From contig JAIWZP010000035.1 of the NCBI GenBank assembly GCA_025201375.1, positions 286,810-350,809 on the forward strand: a stretch of DNA of 64,000 nucleotides. Direction: 5' to 3'. Numbering within the stretch: the stretch's first letter is position 1; each line of letters opens with the position of its first letter. The position numbers were made by a program, and so were the translations under genes. The notes below the pieces were generated by a model that saw only the letters and a program-made list of their open reading frames with translations, searched no databases and was not told the origin of the DNA. Of the stretch, positions 9,948-22,254 are shown piece by piece. The stretch is from Gongronella butleri (Eukaryota; Mucoromycota; Mucoromycetes; Mucorales; Cunninghamellaceae).

Positions 9948-11232
9948 GAACCTAATGCCATATCCTGCCCAGATTAAATTCAATCAAAATACCATTATTT
10001 TCACAAATCCAGCACTGATTCTCCATTTTTTCATGGATCGCATTGCAACTGACACCTTTAAAAAGTGACACGCTTGGGTGTCACTTTCCAATTGTTTGCA
10101 CGCCCGATGAACGACCTCATACATGCTTAAAAAATTCGATCAATGTTTAACCAATGTTCAAACTCGATTTTCTCAACAACTGGAAACATAATCAATGGTG
10201 CTTTTAACGTGTCAAATGCAGATGCTGAATCTCTATCGAATGAGACCAGTTTCACCGGTAGATGACCAAAAATTGCAGAGAAAATCCACTTTTTCAATAC
10301 GATCATTACTGAAGGATTGCTCGACAATGGTTTACTTGACCTGTGATTTTTATTCCAGATTTACTAACAAACAGGGAGGCAAAGCATCTAACGGGATGAA
10401 TTGCAGCGCGTAGGAGGCGTGCCAAGCGCAAATCAAAAAATGGTCATCTCAGAGCTTCAAAATCAAAATCGAAAATATGGGTCTTCAGAATTCCTCCAAA
10501 CTTGCACACATAGGGCTGCGCTATAGTTTATGCTGCGACACAGTTTTCATTGGCGGCGGGCGAGCAGGTTGCAAAAAAAATTCTGGAGGCACAGCAAGCC
10601 GGCAAAGCCTCAAAAACAAGCTCTTTGGATTTTAAAAGATAAATTTATAGATTTTTTTTTGTGTTGCAGCTCATTGATGTAGACATTTGTGACAGTGCGT
10701 CATGTTCTACCCACCGAGATTTAAAAATGGGCGAATCAATCAGTAAATTTACCTTTTAAAATTCAAAAACATGTAAACCGTATATTGCGAATTTTTTCAA
10801 GCGCTGACTCGTTGATTTGTTTTTGAAAGGATACTATACAGATAAGAAAACGCGTACATTGACAAATAAATAGGTAGGTTGATGGCGAGCAGGACGTAAA
10901 ATGCAAACAAGCAAAATAAAATTTAATGCATGTGCCATGGACTAGAGCACTAGTCAATGCGTGGCTTTGGAAACTACAGTAGGGAACAAGCGCACATACA
11001 GTAAATTACCAATACATGATATCCACAGAATAAAAACTGGTAATTTTATATTATTAATATTTTGCATATCATATGTACACGGCGGAGTCAGATGGGGATA
11101 TGTTAGCGCAAGCACCAATTTATTTGCGGAATGGCTGCATCCATGATGTGCGTCTATCTTTGCTTGGCCTATGCATAAAAAAGTAGGATTAAGTGGTCAA
11201 GTGTGCATTTTTTTTTAGCGCATGAGTCAAAC
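9948..11232. other. Gap containing a dispersed repeat; otherwise no gene seen
   Basis: The left part (about 9990-10760) is a copy of the dispersed repeat found at 22.9-24.3 kb and in the inverted repeat at 42-45 kb. The rest (10760-11232) holds the 3' flank of the kinesin gene and nothing I recognise. Confidence 0.5.
9990..10760 (+). repeat. Dispersed repeat R1, internally deleted copy
   Basis: Shared landmarks with the 22.9-24.3 kb copy, in the same order, are: ATTTTCACAAAT.CAGCA; GCCCGATG; AGAAAATCCACTTTTTC; TTTACTAACAAA..GGG followed by GCAAAGCATCTAA.GGGATGA; TTCTGGAGGCACAGCA.GCC; and TTCTACCCAC. Several hundred bp of the middle are missing. The copy is well diverged, so it is old. Confidence 0.75.
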
Positions 11233-12490
11233 TTACGCATCCTGAGCGACCACTTCGCTGCCACCGTTCAACCCGCCTCCACGCAATGGCTTGGCAATCC
11301 GACTAAACTGAAACGCCGATGTATTTCCTCGTGCTTGTTGTAATCTCTGGCGCAGCGACGCCATTTGTGTTTCAAATCTAGACATGCAACAACGCAAATG
11401 AGCATTTTTTCATGCTTTGAAGCTGGTCGACCTTACTTTTCAGTCTGCATATTGTATTTTGTCTGCGTGTCCTGGAGAATCGACTCCAAATGTTCTATGC
11501 GCTCATTGCGCGCAGTCAGCTTACGACCCGCCAGCGACATTTCTTTTTTCAGGCTGGCATTTTTGTCCATCAGCTGCAAAAAAAAAAAAAAAAAAAAAAT
11601 GCTTGAGTGACTTTTTCCCTCTCTTGTTGCCCTCCTCTTGATTAAGTGCCTTTGTACCTCCTTTTGCGTATTGCTCAAGCGCTCCAAATTGGTTTCCAGC
11701 TGCGTCATCTTTTGTTGTTCTTCCTGGTTGCTGGTGGAGCGTATCAATTGTACGTATCGCTCCCGTGTGTCTTTTAACGCAAGCTCCAGTTCGACAGCCT
11801 GCTCAGATCGCTTTTGCAAGTCGTTCATCAGAGCGCGTTTAATAATGTCGCACTCGCTCAGCTGCTGATTCATCGTTTTGCGCATGTAGTCGATGTCTTT
11901 GTCCGTGGTGGCCGGTGGAGACGATGAATCGAGCAAAATCATGTCCTATTATGTCGTGAATCATCGTGTGAATGGCATTGTTAGGATGTCGCGACCAATT
12001 TTTTCATTTTCAAACGCAATTCTTACATGAAGGTCTTCGTTTGCGAGCTTCAATTCAGCAATAGCGACTGCGACCTTGCCTTCATGCATTTCCTGGTTGC
12101 TGATGTCCTTGTGCAAGATGTCCAATTGTTCAATGAGCAACTCGCGACGTGCGCCATAGGTGTCTTCGACAGTGGCAGCGAGATGCTCCATAGACGCGTC
12201 TTGTTCCTGGTCGTTGGCTTTTTCCATCAGTGCCTTGTACTCTGATTCTGTTGTTTCGAGCTCGCGCTCCAAATCACGCAGATGCTGCACTTTGATATCC
12301 TTGTTAGTCGTCAATTCACGCACAGAGCTCTGATATTGCTCAATGACAATGTTGGCCTCCTTCCACGCTTGCTCGCGGTCGGACATAGACGTGTCTGTGT
12401 TTTTCATGAGATCAAGAAGCTGCTGTTGCTTTTCATGAATCGCCATCTGCAAATGGGTACGTAGAATAAGTACATTGAACACTGTTTGCT

Positions 12491-12523
<33 letters not shown>

Positions 12524-15026
12524 TTTTTTCTTTTTTTTTTTGTGGGGCAATTACCAAGATGGCTGCAGCGGTGACGTTTGGTTTTTTGAGGTCGTTTTCT
12601 CTGCGTCTGTGAGTGCGCCGCGCCTGTTGTTGCTGCATCTGCGCGAGTACCTGCCGCAATTCATTGATCTCCAGTGCCATGTCATGATTAGATTCCTTGA
12701 GCGCGTCAATCATGATCCCTGTTTCTTTGCTTTCAAACATAGCCCTGTCCAACTGGATCTTTGTCTCGCCCACAGACGACGTCATGTCTCGATTTGCAGA
12801 AACTGCGAGTTGCTTTGTTTCCTTGGACGTTGTGAGCTCCAATTGCAGAGCCGTCAGTTGCTCGGTGCGCTGCGCCAACTCCTCTTCCTAAATTGAAATA
12901 AAAGGAAAAAGGAAAAATCAGTCTCTCTAGCCGTAACTTTGCATTTCGGTATTTTTTTTTTTTTGCTTTTGCTTGCCTTTTCAGCAATTTGATCGAGAAG
13001 ATCCGCCTCTCGCTGTGCGAATTGATCGCGTTCGTCCTTTTCCAATGTCGGGAGTGGTGTGGGGAGGCGGACTGTCGATGCGGGATCTTCAGACGACATC
13101 ACAAGCGGAGATGGCGAGCCTGGCATCTGTGTGGTGGACGATGCGGCGGCCGTCGCGGCTGATGATTGCGTTGTCTGGATCAGAGAGAGTGCGTTTGACA
13201 TGGTGGCCCATTGAGTCTCGGGCACGGAGCCTCCCGATCGCCAAACGTGGATTTCACCCTCAAGAGCCTGGCTATAGTGCTGATACGACATTGATTCGCC
13301 AGCCAGTTTTTTAAGTAATGTCTTGAGCTCGGCAGGCGACAGGTCCGCATTGACCTTGGCTTTGTTCTTGATTGTTTTGGCGCGCACGCCAAAACGCAAT
13401 GTCGAAATCGTCTCGGTCTCATTGTACGATGACGGCGAGCAATTGACAATGAGTGTCGTGCGTGAATTGCCACCCAAGGATTCTTGCAAGATGCGTGTCA
13501 ATTTTGAGTCGCGGTATGGAATATGGCTCGACTAGAAAATCAATTTGAAACGCGTCAGTTTGTGCTTTTTTTCCACTTTTTTTTTTTGGTGCTTTACCTT
13601 TCCATCTGTCAATGAGTTGATGACCATGCCAAGTGCAGTTAGCGACTTGTTGATTTTCTTGGCTTCTTCAAGTGTTTGGCCCGAGGCACCGGTCTTGCCA
13701 ACCTGAGAAAATAGAAAATCGAAAGGAATAGGTCATGAAGCGTCCTGACACGCATTCTGTACGACTGCCATGGCTGCCATTGCATTCTTTTACCTTTTCT
13801 GAGCCTGCAAGGTCCACCAAATAAAGTTTTCCACTTTTTGCGACACCTGAATCCAAGTTTTTCTGCGTGATTGTGATGAGAACGAGGGAATGGCTTCTTG
13901 AGCTCTCGGCGTTCATGTCTAAAAATGTAAAAAATTGCTTGACGAGTGAGTCACGCGACTCCATTGCACAAACATCGTCTAAATCTGCCGTTTTAATGAC
14001 GCACTTGTAAATGCCACGACGCGATTTGAGCTGCCGCGGCGCATCACGTCATACACCTCGTCTGCGGATGATACGTACACCTCCAGCAGACCCTTGACGT
14101 AGACTCCGTTCGTCTTGTCTTCATGAATGGCAAGATTGTCCACCGAGGCTGCAAGTCACGTGAAAAAAAAGAAAAAATGAGTTGGCCATGTTGAGCGCAC
14201 GCGACTTTTTCATCCAATCGGCTTACGATTTAACAAATCGCGCACCTTCTCCATGTAGATTTCCATATATGAGATCTTGACGGTGAATTCAATGTTCTCA
14301 GGGGCAGACATGATGGTCGTAAAGATCTGTCCCACCATGCGGGGAATGATGCCCTTTCCCTGCTCGTCGTCCATGTCAGAGCCCTAGAAATCATGTGCAT
14401 CGCCATTGCAGCATGGTGCATGGCGATTGTTAATAATATGCAAACAGCGACTGAATTTGATTGTTTCATTCAAAAAAACATTGTCAAAAAGCAATTTCTA
14501 ACGTCAATTGCTTACCATCATGGTATGTGTCTTGCCACTGCCACTTTGCCCATAGCAAAAGATGGTGCCATTGTAACCAGCGACAACGTCTTACAAAAAA
14601 AGGAGAGCGTCAGGGGCATTGTTGCACAAAGGGGGTGCGATGTGCAAAAAAAAAAAAAAAAAAAAACAAGGGGGCACTGGCAGATGGAGACAATTGAGGG
14701 CAAGGGGGATTTTTCAATGAATAAAAATGTATTTTACCATCAACAATGGACTTGATGGAGGTGTCAAAAATGTATTTTTGTGTCGTATTGCCGTCAAAGA
14801 CGTGATCAAAAGCAAATGTCGATGGCGATTCACCCTAAAATAAAAAAAACAAAGAAATTCAGGAGGTCTGACGCGCGCGTGGCAATCCATCGTCCCCTTG
14901 TCCCACCTTGAGAATCACACACTTGGTGTCATGATCAATGTCGACAATGGGGACGCCACCCTCTTTGATCTCGGTGGCATTTTGGGGCCTGAAACGGCAG
15001 ACGACCTTGATATTATTTCCGGACAT
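11233..15026 (-). CDS. Kinesin-1 heavy chain (conventional kinesin), 13 exons
   Basis: Exons (minus strand, 5' to 3') are 15026-14907, 14834-14738, 14589-14516, 14383-14227, 14148-14005, 13918-13794, 13702-13598, 13531-12977, 12887-12555, 12446-12027, 11945-11658, 11573-11437 and 11377-11233, giving 899 residues, usual for fungal kinesin-1. It is a plus-end-directed microtubule motor for vesicles and organelles. Motor domain (about 1-330): [11 protein letters not shown]-loop [11 protein letters not shown], switch [11 protein letters not shown], switch [11 protein letters not shown], then [22 protein letters not shown] long coiled-coil stalk follows, with a conserved stretch near [19 protein letters not shown] and a short Gly-rich tail. 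The intron between exons 8 and 9 begins with GC instead of GT. The stop codon lies inside a GTAAGT string, so an extra 3' exon is possible. The dynactin gene lies 283 bp upstream. Confidence 0.95.
12499..12522. repeat. CT dinucleotide microsatellite in a kinesin intron
   Basis: About 11 uninterrupted CT units lie in the intron between exons 9 and 10, next to a T run. On the sense strand this is a GA tract near the donor side. Confidence 0.85.
12888..12976 (-). other. GC-AG intron in the kinesin gene
   Basis: The donor reads AAAAG|GCAAGC and the acceptor CAATTTAG. Splicing here restores DQIAEKEEELAQR, the expected junction into the stalk, and keeps the frame of the 899-residue product. No GT donor gives that junction. 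Confidence 0.75.
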
Positions 15027-15309
15027 GAATCAAGGGCAGTCAAATGATCGTGTTTGGCGCGCCGCAATCGTAAAAAAAAAAAATGAAGAAAAAAAAAAAG
15101 GAATTGAAATACAAAAAAAGGAAGAGATGCGTTGCGAAATCAAGCCCAGAGAAGAAGCAAAGGATGTAAACAGATATGCCGCGTCGGGCAAATTTATGTA
15201 TTGCCGAGAGAAAAGGGAGAGAGAAAAAAAAGACTATCGTCCCACAATGTTTTTTTTTTCTTTATGATGCTGCAGCTTTGGTAATAAAAATAAGGGGGGT
15301 CAATCTAAT

Positions 15310-16340
15310 CTAGCGTACAAGCACACTATGGAGGCGTTCCAGGTCATTGGGGGACTGTAATTGGATCAGGCGCGTCGATGCACCACCGCCGATTTCCGGC
15401 TGGAGCTGCTTGGGTATTTTGAGGGTGGCAATTGTCCATGGCTGTTGCAAGAAAAAAAGGGGAGAGGTGAGGACGCTCGTCAGCATGCCAAAAAGAAACA
15501 CAGTGAGCATACCTTGCTTGTTTTTGCTGCTTTGGCAGCAGGTGGATGCTCTTTGAGAGCTAGTGCCTGCATATTCTGCTTCAATTGTTCTGTGCGCTTC
15601 TGGAGTGTGTACAAAACGCTCTGCTGGGCATGATACTGGTAGACCGGGCGCTTTGTTTGGCTCTGCCACTTTGGCTGGCCAGCGCCAGACGCAGCGGATG
15701 ACGATGACGACAGATCGACAAGCTTGGGACTCGCGCCAGCGACACGGATGTCCTTGAGCAGCATGCGCGAGTGCATGGCCACCTGTTGAAGCTGGTCGCG
15801 TTTGGATGGCACATCTGCACGATGGATGGGCGGTAACGCGTCCATTTGGAGCGACTGGCAAAGCTCCTGGGATCGCAATTGGCTCACTTCTGTGCGCAAA
15901 TAGCGGATAGTCGTCTTGAGTGTCTGAATCTACAAAAAAACAAAACAAAAAAAAATACAATAAGATACGCTGCCAGCCGTGCTTTTTACTAGTCAATTTT
16001 TTTACCTTGCTGTCCATATCTGCATAATTGCCACCAGAAGCATTAGGTGAAGTGTCGCTGGTATCGATGGCGGCATTATCATAGGTCATTTTCTTGATCA
16101 GCGATTGGCGCTTTTCCTCCTTTTTGGCCGCCTCCTTTTTCATGGTGACCAATTCTTGCTCCAAGACATCGTATTCTGCCTGCAAGTTGTCCATCGCCTC
16201 CACATACATTTGCTCTTGGCGCTGCGCCTTCTCCAGGGCCTGTTCCAGACCGGAAATCTGCTCTGCCTCCTTTTTGGCAAATTCAAGGCGGCGCTCGAGC
16301 AAATCTATCTTTACGCCTGCCTCTTGCATCGATTGTTCCT

Positions 16341-16374
<34 letters not shown>

Positions 16375-19300
16375 AAGCGAGGGTCAGGCTTTGGCTAAAT
16401 CGAGAGCACACCGTTTTACTTTAAGCTTGGTTTCCTTGATTAGCTTGACAATTTCATCATTGCACTGCTGCAGCTTGCGCTCCAAGTCATGGTTGACCAC
16501 AACCTCGGCCTTCATGTCGGAGGCGCGCTGGATCCAGGGCGAAACACCGGTGGAAACTAAAAAAAAATGTGTCAGCGTTTTTACATTTTTTTTTTTTTTT
16601 GTAATTTTTTGTTTTTGTGCTTACTCTTCTCCTTTTTGGTATCATTGTCGACGTGCGTCAGCGTGTTTGTGAGCTCAGAGGTCAATGAGCGCAGGATCTT
16701 GAGAGAGGCTTCCCAGATGGTGCTCTCGGGAATGTCCAAAATCTCATCAGCGCGGTCACGGACGATTTGTTGCAGAGCACGGATGCTGATGGCTTCGCGG
16801 CTGCCGCGCTTGGAGTCGACATAGCCCGTGATCTGCTGGCAAAGCTAAAAAAACACGAAAAAGAAAAAATAACGCGTCAATTCACGCGGATCACAGAATT
16901 ACGCCAGTTCACTTGGAGTTTACCTCATAGCAGTAGCGGCAAAGCTTAGCGCTGATGCTGTACAGCGTCTTGAATCGATGCAGATGATCAGTGCGCAGTG
17001 TCAATGCCTCCTCAGAAAGCTCTTCCAAGCGACGCAGCAATTTTCTACAAAGGGGAAAAATGAGAAAAAGAACAAAAGGCGAGAGAGTGGGCAAGAGACT
17101 TACTTGGCGGTGATCTTACTGTTCTTGGCAGATACAATAAGACGGCTCAACGGCTCTAGATAGTCCACATCCAACGAGACGCTGCCTTCTTCAACTTGGA
17201 ACTCTGCAAAACAAGTAAAATGTGAATGATGCGTGCCCCTGGCTCTTGATGCGCGTGTTTAAGCTCTTGTGCACATATTTAGACTTTTGGTGCACGTGCT
17301 TACCTTCTGTCTTGACGGCATTGTGCACCACCTGTTGCAAATACGTGAATTCGACGATCATGCGGTCTGCATTGAAATCCAGGGCACGCGTCAGGGCGAA
17401 GAATTGATCGGCGTGATTCGCTTCACCATACTTGCCAAGGAACGCGTCCACCAAGTGCTCAAATTGCGAAATCATTCTATAAAAATCGAAAAAATTGCAA
17501 GCTCAGCGTTATTTGACCCAAAAAAAAAAAAAAAAATGAGCACTCACCTTTGCAATTCGTGCAGGTTGGTCACGTCGCTGATTTCGTCAGCACGAAGCTG
17601 CTCCACAATGGAATTCAAGCGGCGCTCAGACCCGACAATGTCGTGGTACACCTGATTCAGCTTGATGAACACGTCTGGTTTGCAATTCTTGACAAAGGCA
17701 ACAAAGCGCTTGCCAAGGTCGCTCAGCCAGCCAGCCTTTTGTCGCATCTAGATGAAAAGAGAGAGAATCAGGCATTGTGTCCCAGGCAAACGTTATAAAT
17801 CCGCATTTTTACCTCGCAAATGGCAATGAGGCTCTGTGGAATGTCATCCACAATCTTTTCGCTGAGCGGATAGTGCTGGTCCAGGTGCTTGACGATCATG
17901 TCCGATTTGAAAACCAGTCGCTTAAACAAGAGCAAGCACGAAATCGGCTCGTTTTCGGATTTGAAGAAAGCATCAGGCAAGTATGGCTGAACATAACTCA
18001 AACGGTCCGTGGCCTGTGCTGCATCCAGCTTGCGCAGCTCGAGATCGATCGACTTGGCCTGCGATTTGATCACCGTGTTTTGCAATTGGAGATTCAACGA
18101 CATCATGGCTTGAGACTGGCTACTGAGATTCGACTTTTCAGACGCCTGCTCCTCACCCTTTTGACGAAGCTGGTCAAGATCACTGTTTAAAAAAAAAAAA
18201 AAAAGATCAGTCATATGTGATTGAAAAAAAAAAGTGACATGATCATCGCACCTTTGCAAAAGTGTCACAAGCTCTCTGAATTGCTGTACGGTGGCTTCAT
18301 AGTCGGAATTGGTCTCTTCATTTGCGCGCAGGCGTTCTAATTGCTCGCGCAGTAGCATGTCGCGGTGCTCTGCGCATCAAAAATCAATACAAGATGAGCG
18401 AGCGCCAAAGTTGCGAAAAAAGGTCCTTTACCTATTTCGGCCTCCAATTGTTTCTCTGTTTCGACGTGGTTCTCCTCCAATTCGTCGGCAAGCTCCTTGA
18501 GAGCTTCAAGATCATCGACAGTGGCGCGCAATTCTTCCAGCTGCTCGGTCAAATTGAGATTTCGTTCCGTCAGCTGGTCCACAAGATCCTCGGCACCCAG
18601 AGCGTCGTCCAATTGCTGCTTGAGGTCTTCGACTTGGTACTCGACGAGATCTAGCTGCTCCTTGTAGCGATCTCGCTGGCCTAAAAATAAGGGGGGTCCC
18701 CATGTTAGCGTTGCCATTTGCTTAAAATGTACACCTTTTTGCTTTATTTTTTTTACCCTTGATTTCCTGCAACTCCATGCATTCCCGGTCCAATTCTTTG
18801 ATGCGGTTATTCAGCTCGGCTTCCTTGTCAGCCGTGGCGTCGCGAAGCCTAGGAAAAGCAGGAAAAGGAAAAAAAAAAGAAAAAAGGGAGTCAATTCTTG
18901 ATATTGCAGCAATTTGGTCCGCTCTATTACTTGATCAAAGCATCTTTGAGACGCTCGTTGTGTCGTTCTAGCTGGACCACCTCCAAGGGCGTCTTGTTCT
19001 CGCCAGAGCCAGAGACATCAGGCGGAAGGTTCAGGATCTCTGTAAAATGTTTAGGAATAAAAAAAAAATGAGTAAAAGCCCTCTCCAATGCCATGGATTT
19101 CATACCGGATTCTTTGCGCAGGACGTCCAAATCAATGGTGATTTCCTCGACCTTTTCAGTGAGAATGTCGACTTCATGTTGCAACGTCTCGGAGCGCTCC
19201 TCGGCCATCTCCTTGTCCAAAGTCATCATTTCGAGCGATTCCAACACGTCGTTGTACTTGGCCTCCAGGTCGTCGCGGTCGGCCATTGACTCCTTGAGGT

Positions 19301-19925
19301 CGCGCTTTGTGTCGCGCACATCCTTTTGTAATTCGCCAATTTTGTCTGGAAAAAAAGGGGGGGTTTATTGTTCTTTCTGCTCCCTTTTCCTGTCTCACAT
19401 TTTTTCTTGTCTTACCTTGCAGCTTGTTGCGGAGTGTGAGGAATTGCTCTGCTTCCTCCTTGATCTTTTCGTACTCGCGGATGCGCTCGCGGTCCTCTTG
19501 GCGCTTGCTTTCCAGGATTTTCAGCTTGAGACGCAATTCCTCATAATCCTTGAGTGGGACCACCTGATGGCATGAGCAAAAGACGAGTTGAGTAATGAAC
19601 CACGGACACTGTGTGACAGTGGATTGTGTCACGGTTTCTTTTTTTTTGGTTTTTTTTTTTTTTTTTTGTACGTACCTGATCGGATTTGCTGGTGGGTTTT
19701 GAGTGCTGCAATGCGCCGTACGCTGGTTGCTGGAACCCATTGGTCTCTGGGGGCTGGACAGAATCCACGGTAGATATGCTGGTGTCGTTTAAATAGTCAA
19801 TTTCTTCTTGATCATCTTCTGGTTGGTCGTCTGTGCCGTTTTCGCTTTCATCGTGCTCCAATTCGTCCTCGTGACCATTGTCATACTGCTGCAGCACATG
19901 CTGCTGCTGCTGCTGTTGCTGCTGT

Positions 19926-19960
<35 letters not shown>

Positions 19961-20641
19961 TTGTGCCAATTGGAGCCTTTGGAGCTGCCTCATCTTGAGT
20001 TCTTGCAGGCGCTTTGCATCACTGGCCGGCGATTCGATGTTTCTTGGTTTTGGTTGCTCCTGAGGCATGATTGGGGGCAATTGCCGTTGCTGCTGCTGTA
20101 ATTGCTGCTGCTGGCGGACGGATACGCTCTTGCGGCGCTGCTGAGCGGTCATGGTGATGCTTGCGCGCGGGGTGTTGCCATTGACCAGTGACGTTGGCCG
20201 CTTTTTGACGGCGGTGGCTGCTGAAGGCGTGATGACAGCCGACTGTCGGCGCGAGGGCGTGCTGCCGCGCGAAGACCTGTCGAGCGACGACGCTGAGGAT
20301 CGGCCGCTGTCATCTGGGCTGGTCATGGTGCGCGGTGTGGTGGGTGTGCTCGGTAAAAGCTGAACTTGCGTCGGACGCACAAACACGCCGTGCTGTGCGC
20401 GACACTCAAAGTAGCGCTTGCCCTGCACCACACCCGCGTTCTTGCCCTTGGGCTCATCAAGCTCGACACCCACCCACCGCCCAGTCTGGAAGCTCGTCGG
20501 CCCCAAAAACCGCACCGTGCCTGTGTTCTCGCCATGGATAAGCACACGCGCACCCACCTTGAAGTCAAAATCATGGCCTCCCGACGACCCCGCTCGAGTC
20601 ATGCCCACGCCACCTCCATACATCGATTGTCGTCGCGACAT
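15310..20641 (-). CDS. Dynactin subunit 1 (p150Glued), 17 exons, with polyglutamine tract
   Basis: Exons (minus, 5' to 3') are 20641-19676, 19563-19416, 19345-19106, 19039-18931, 18848-18757, 18680-18432, 18369-18252, 18182-17813, 17747-17548, 17476-17304, 17203-17104, 17044-16924, 16844-16625, 16556-16420, 16338-16006, 15929-15513 and 15441-15310, giving 1,374 residues. It is the dynein activator that binds microtubules and dynein. An N-terminal CAP-Gly domain (about 25-95) has VGVELDEPKGKNAGVVQGKRYF. A Ser/basic region and a Gln-rich stretch with over 20 consecutive Gln follow, then coiled coil 1. The dynactin domain is centred on SYVQPYLPDAFFKSENEPI. A second coiled coil ends the protein. 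The frame stays open upstream of the chosen ATG, but the CAP-Gly family supports the start at MSRRQSMYGG. Confidence 0.95.
19901..19973. repeat. CAG/CAA polyglutamine-coding repeat in p150
   Basis: On the minus strand this is a run of CAG with interspersed CAA codons, encoding more than 20 Gln after LQRLQLA. It lies between the CAP-Gly domain and the first coiled coil. Mixed codons suggest some stabilisation by interruptions. Length variation between strains is likely. Confidence 0.9.
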
Positions 20642-21381
20642 GCCACGGAAAAAACCAACAATAAATAAAAAAAAAAAAGGTGAGAGAGAAGCAAAGAAAA
20701 TGATCATCAGCCTGCACACCTGAAATAAAAAAAAGGGGCTTGGCGGACTTTGAACCTTGCTCGTGTGTGCCTGGCACCAAGTCCCCGACCCGCAGAAAAG
20801 TCGCTTGCCTTGCTCAAATGCCCGCCCTAGCAGCATTGAATGACTCTGTATCACGGTAAGATGTGGAGACAACCAGTGTGATCAACTTTTGCACTCATAG
20901 GAGGAACAATTAGATCAAATTTGACAGTGATTGAGTTCTTGCAACGCCATGATTTTCAAACTCGCCCTTTTTTTCGTTTTATCATATGATAATGCACTAC
21001 TGCAGGTTTTTGACCAAGTGTGGATAAACGTGTAACCTATAGTGCTGCATACAGATCGCGTACCAAGCAACGAAACCGGCGTTTAATCAAAAGTTTATTG
21101 ATTTTTTTTTTTCATTGGTATGCGAATATGTGTAAACTCGTCCATGCGTCCCTGGAATTTACGTATTATAATAATGGGCGTGTCGGGAATAGCACATTGG
21201 ACAGGATATGATAGAAAGACTCACAATGGTATAGAAATCAAGAAATATCAATCCATCTTAGCTACAGGCTGAACTCATGCCCATGCAATGACAGCTTTGC
21301 CACATTGGCATCATACGTCATGTCGCCGCAAGGGCGGCCATGCGTCACGCCTTTTTTTTTTTATTATCGATTGTCTGTTTT

Positions 21382-21900
21382 TTAATTTAATTTTTCTTTA
21401 GATGTGGAGACACTGGAAGTGGTAAAGATTGTGTCTGTTGCGGTGGTGTTCGTCACTGTGATGTCGTCTGATTCGGTTGTGACTGTGGTGGACGTGGTGG
21501 TAGTGGTGGTGGGCTCGGTGGACGTCTCAATGGTCGTGTTTTCTTCTGTGACGGTCATTGTCACAATTTCAGTGACATTGACTGTCTCAATATCTGATTC
21601 TGTGCTTGCGATCGTCTCAGTGATGGTTGTTGTGGCTGTGAGAGATGTCTCTGTAATCGTTGTAAAGGACGTGTAGAGGTTTACAAAGGTGGTGGTCACG
21701 TCGTCCGACGTTACGATTTCCGTTGCTGTTGGTTCAGCAAGCTTGATTCCGTGGCGACGCTTGTCGTGGTGATTGTTTCCGTGGCTGTCGTGCTCTCTGT
21801 CGTGTTAGCAAAAGCAACCTTAAGGGCATGGAATTGACTTGAAACGGACGTGCTTAAATCAAAGTCTGACGCGATTTTTTCACGAGCCCAAGTTGCCCTG
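21382..21900 (-). pseudogene. Broken Ser/Thr-rich surface-protein gene
   Basis: On the minus strand an open stretch reads TSDDVTTTFVNLYTSFTTIT and continues as Thr/Ser/Glu repeats to a stop at 21382. Upstream, in another frame, is a similar Thr-rich stretch (FANTTESTTATETITTTSVA). One frameshift near 21740 separates them. There is no ATG with a signal peptide. Composition resembles the stalk of the wall protein at 5.9-7.7 kb, but no repeat unit is shared exactly. It may be a dead relative or a compositional coincidence. Confidence 0.45.
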
Positions 21901-21994
21901 CAAACGACCTGTTCGCATCAATTATGTCTTAAACTCAGTTTTGAAATGATCATCAATGGCCACGTATGATAGTACACAACAGATCGTGCATTTT

Positions 21995-22210
21995 CTCATG
22001 AGCTGCGTTTTAAGGACCTGTAATCAGTCTTTGTCGAGATAGCCTTGTGGCAAAAATACAAAGCAGATTGCATTTTACGCGAAAACCAGTCAATGGAGCC
22101 CTTGGGTTTCATTGCATTTTCATTGGTAAATGGATGCACTCTACCACAGGGTTGAGTATCCAAGGATCTGATTTTCACCTGTTTAAAATTCGTGACTGTA
22201 CCCCTTGGAA
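21995..22210 (+). repeat. Dispersed repeat R3, copy 1
   Basis: It is similar to 40105-40320. Shared landmarks are TCATCGAGATA/TTGTCGAGATA, then GCATTT.ACG, GCGGAAACCAG/GCGAAAACCAG, then CCCTGGGGTTT/CCCTTGGGTTT. Similarity is moderate and was judged by eye. Confidence 0.5.
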
Positions 22211-22254
22211 AATCGTGTTTTTTCAATTCGACATGGGGCACCATCGGGTGCTCT

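Noticed and set aside
16354..16372. Poly-A stretches within dynactin and kinesin as retroposed tails
   Set aside because: They lie inside introns at consistent positions relative to splice sites and are a general feature of introns here.
20642..20872. Longer dynactin N-terminus from an upstream start
   Set aside because: The frame is open but the extra residues are hydrophobic and Phe-rich from a T-run. The CAP-Gly family starts near MSRRQ.
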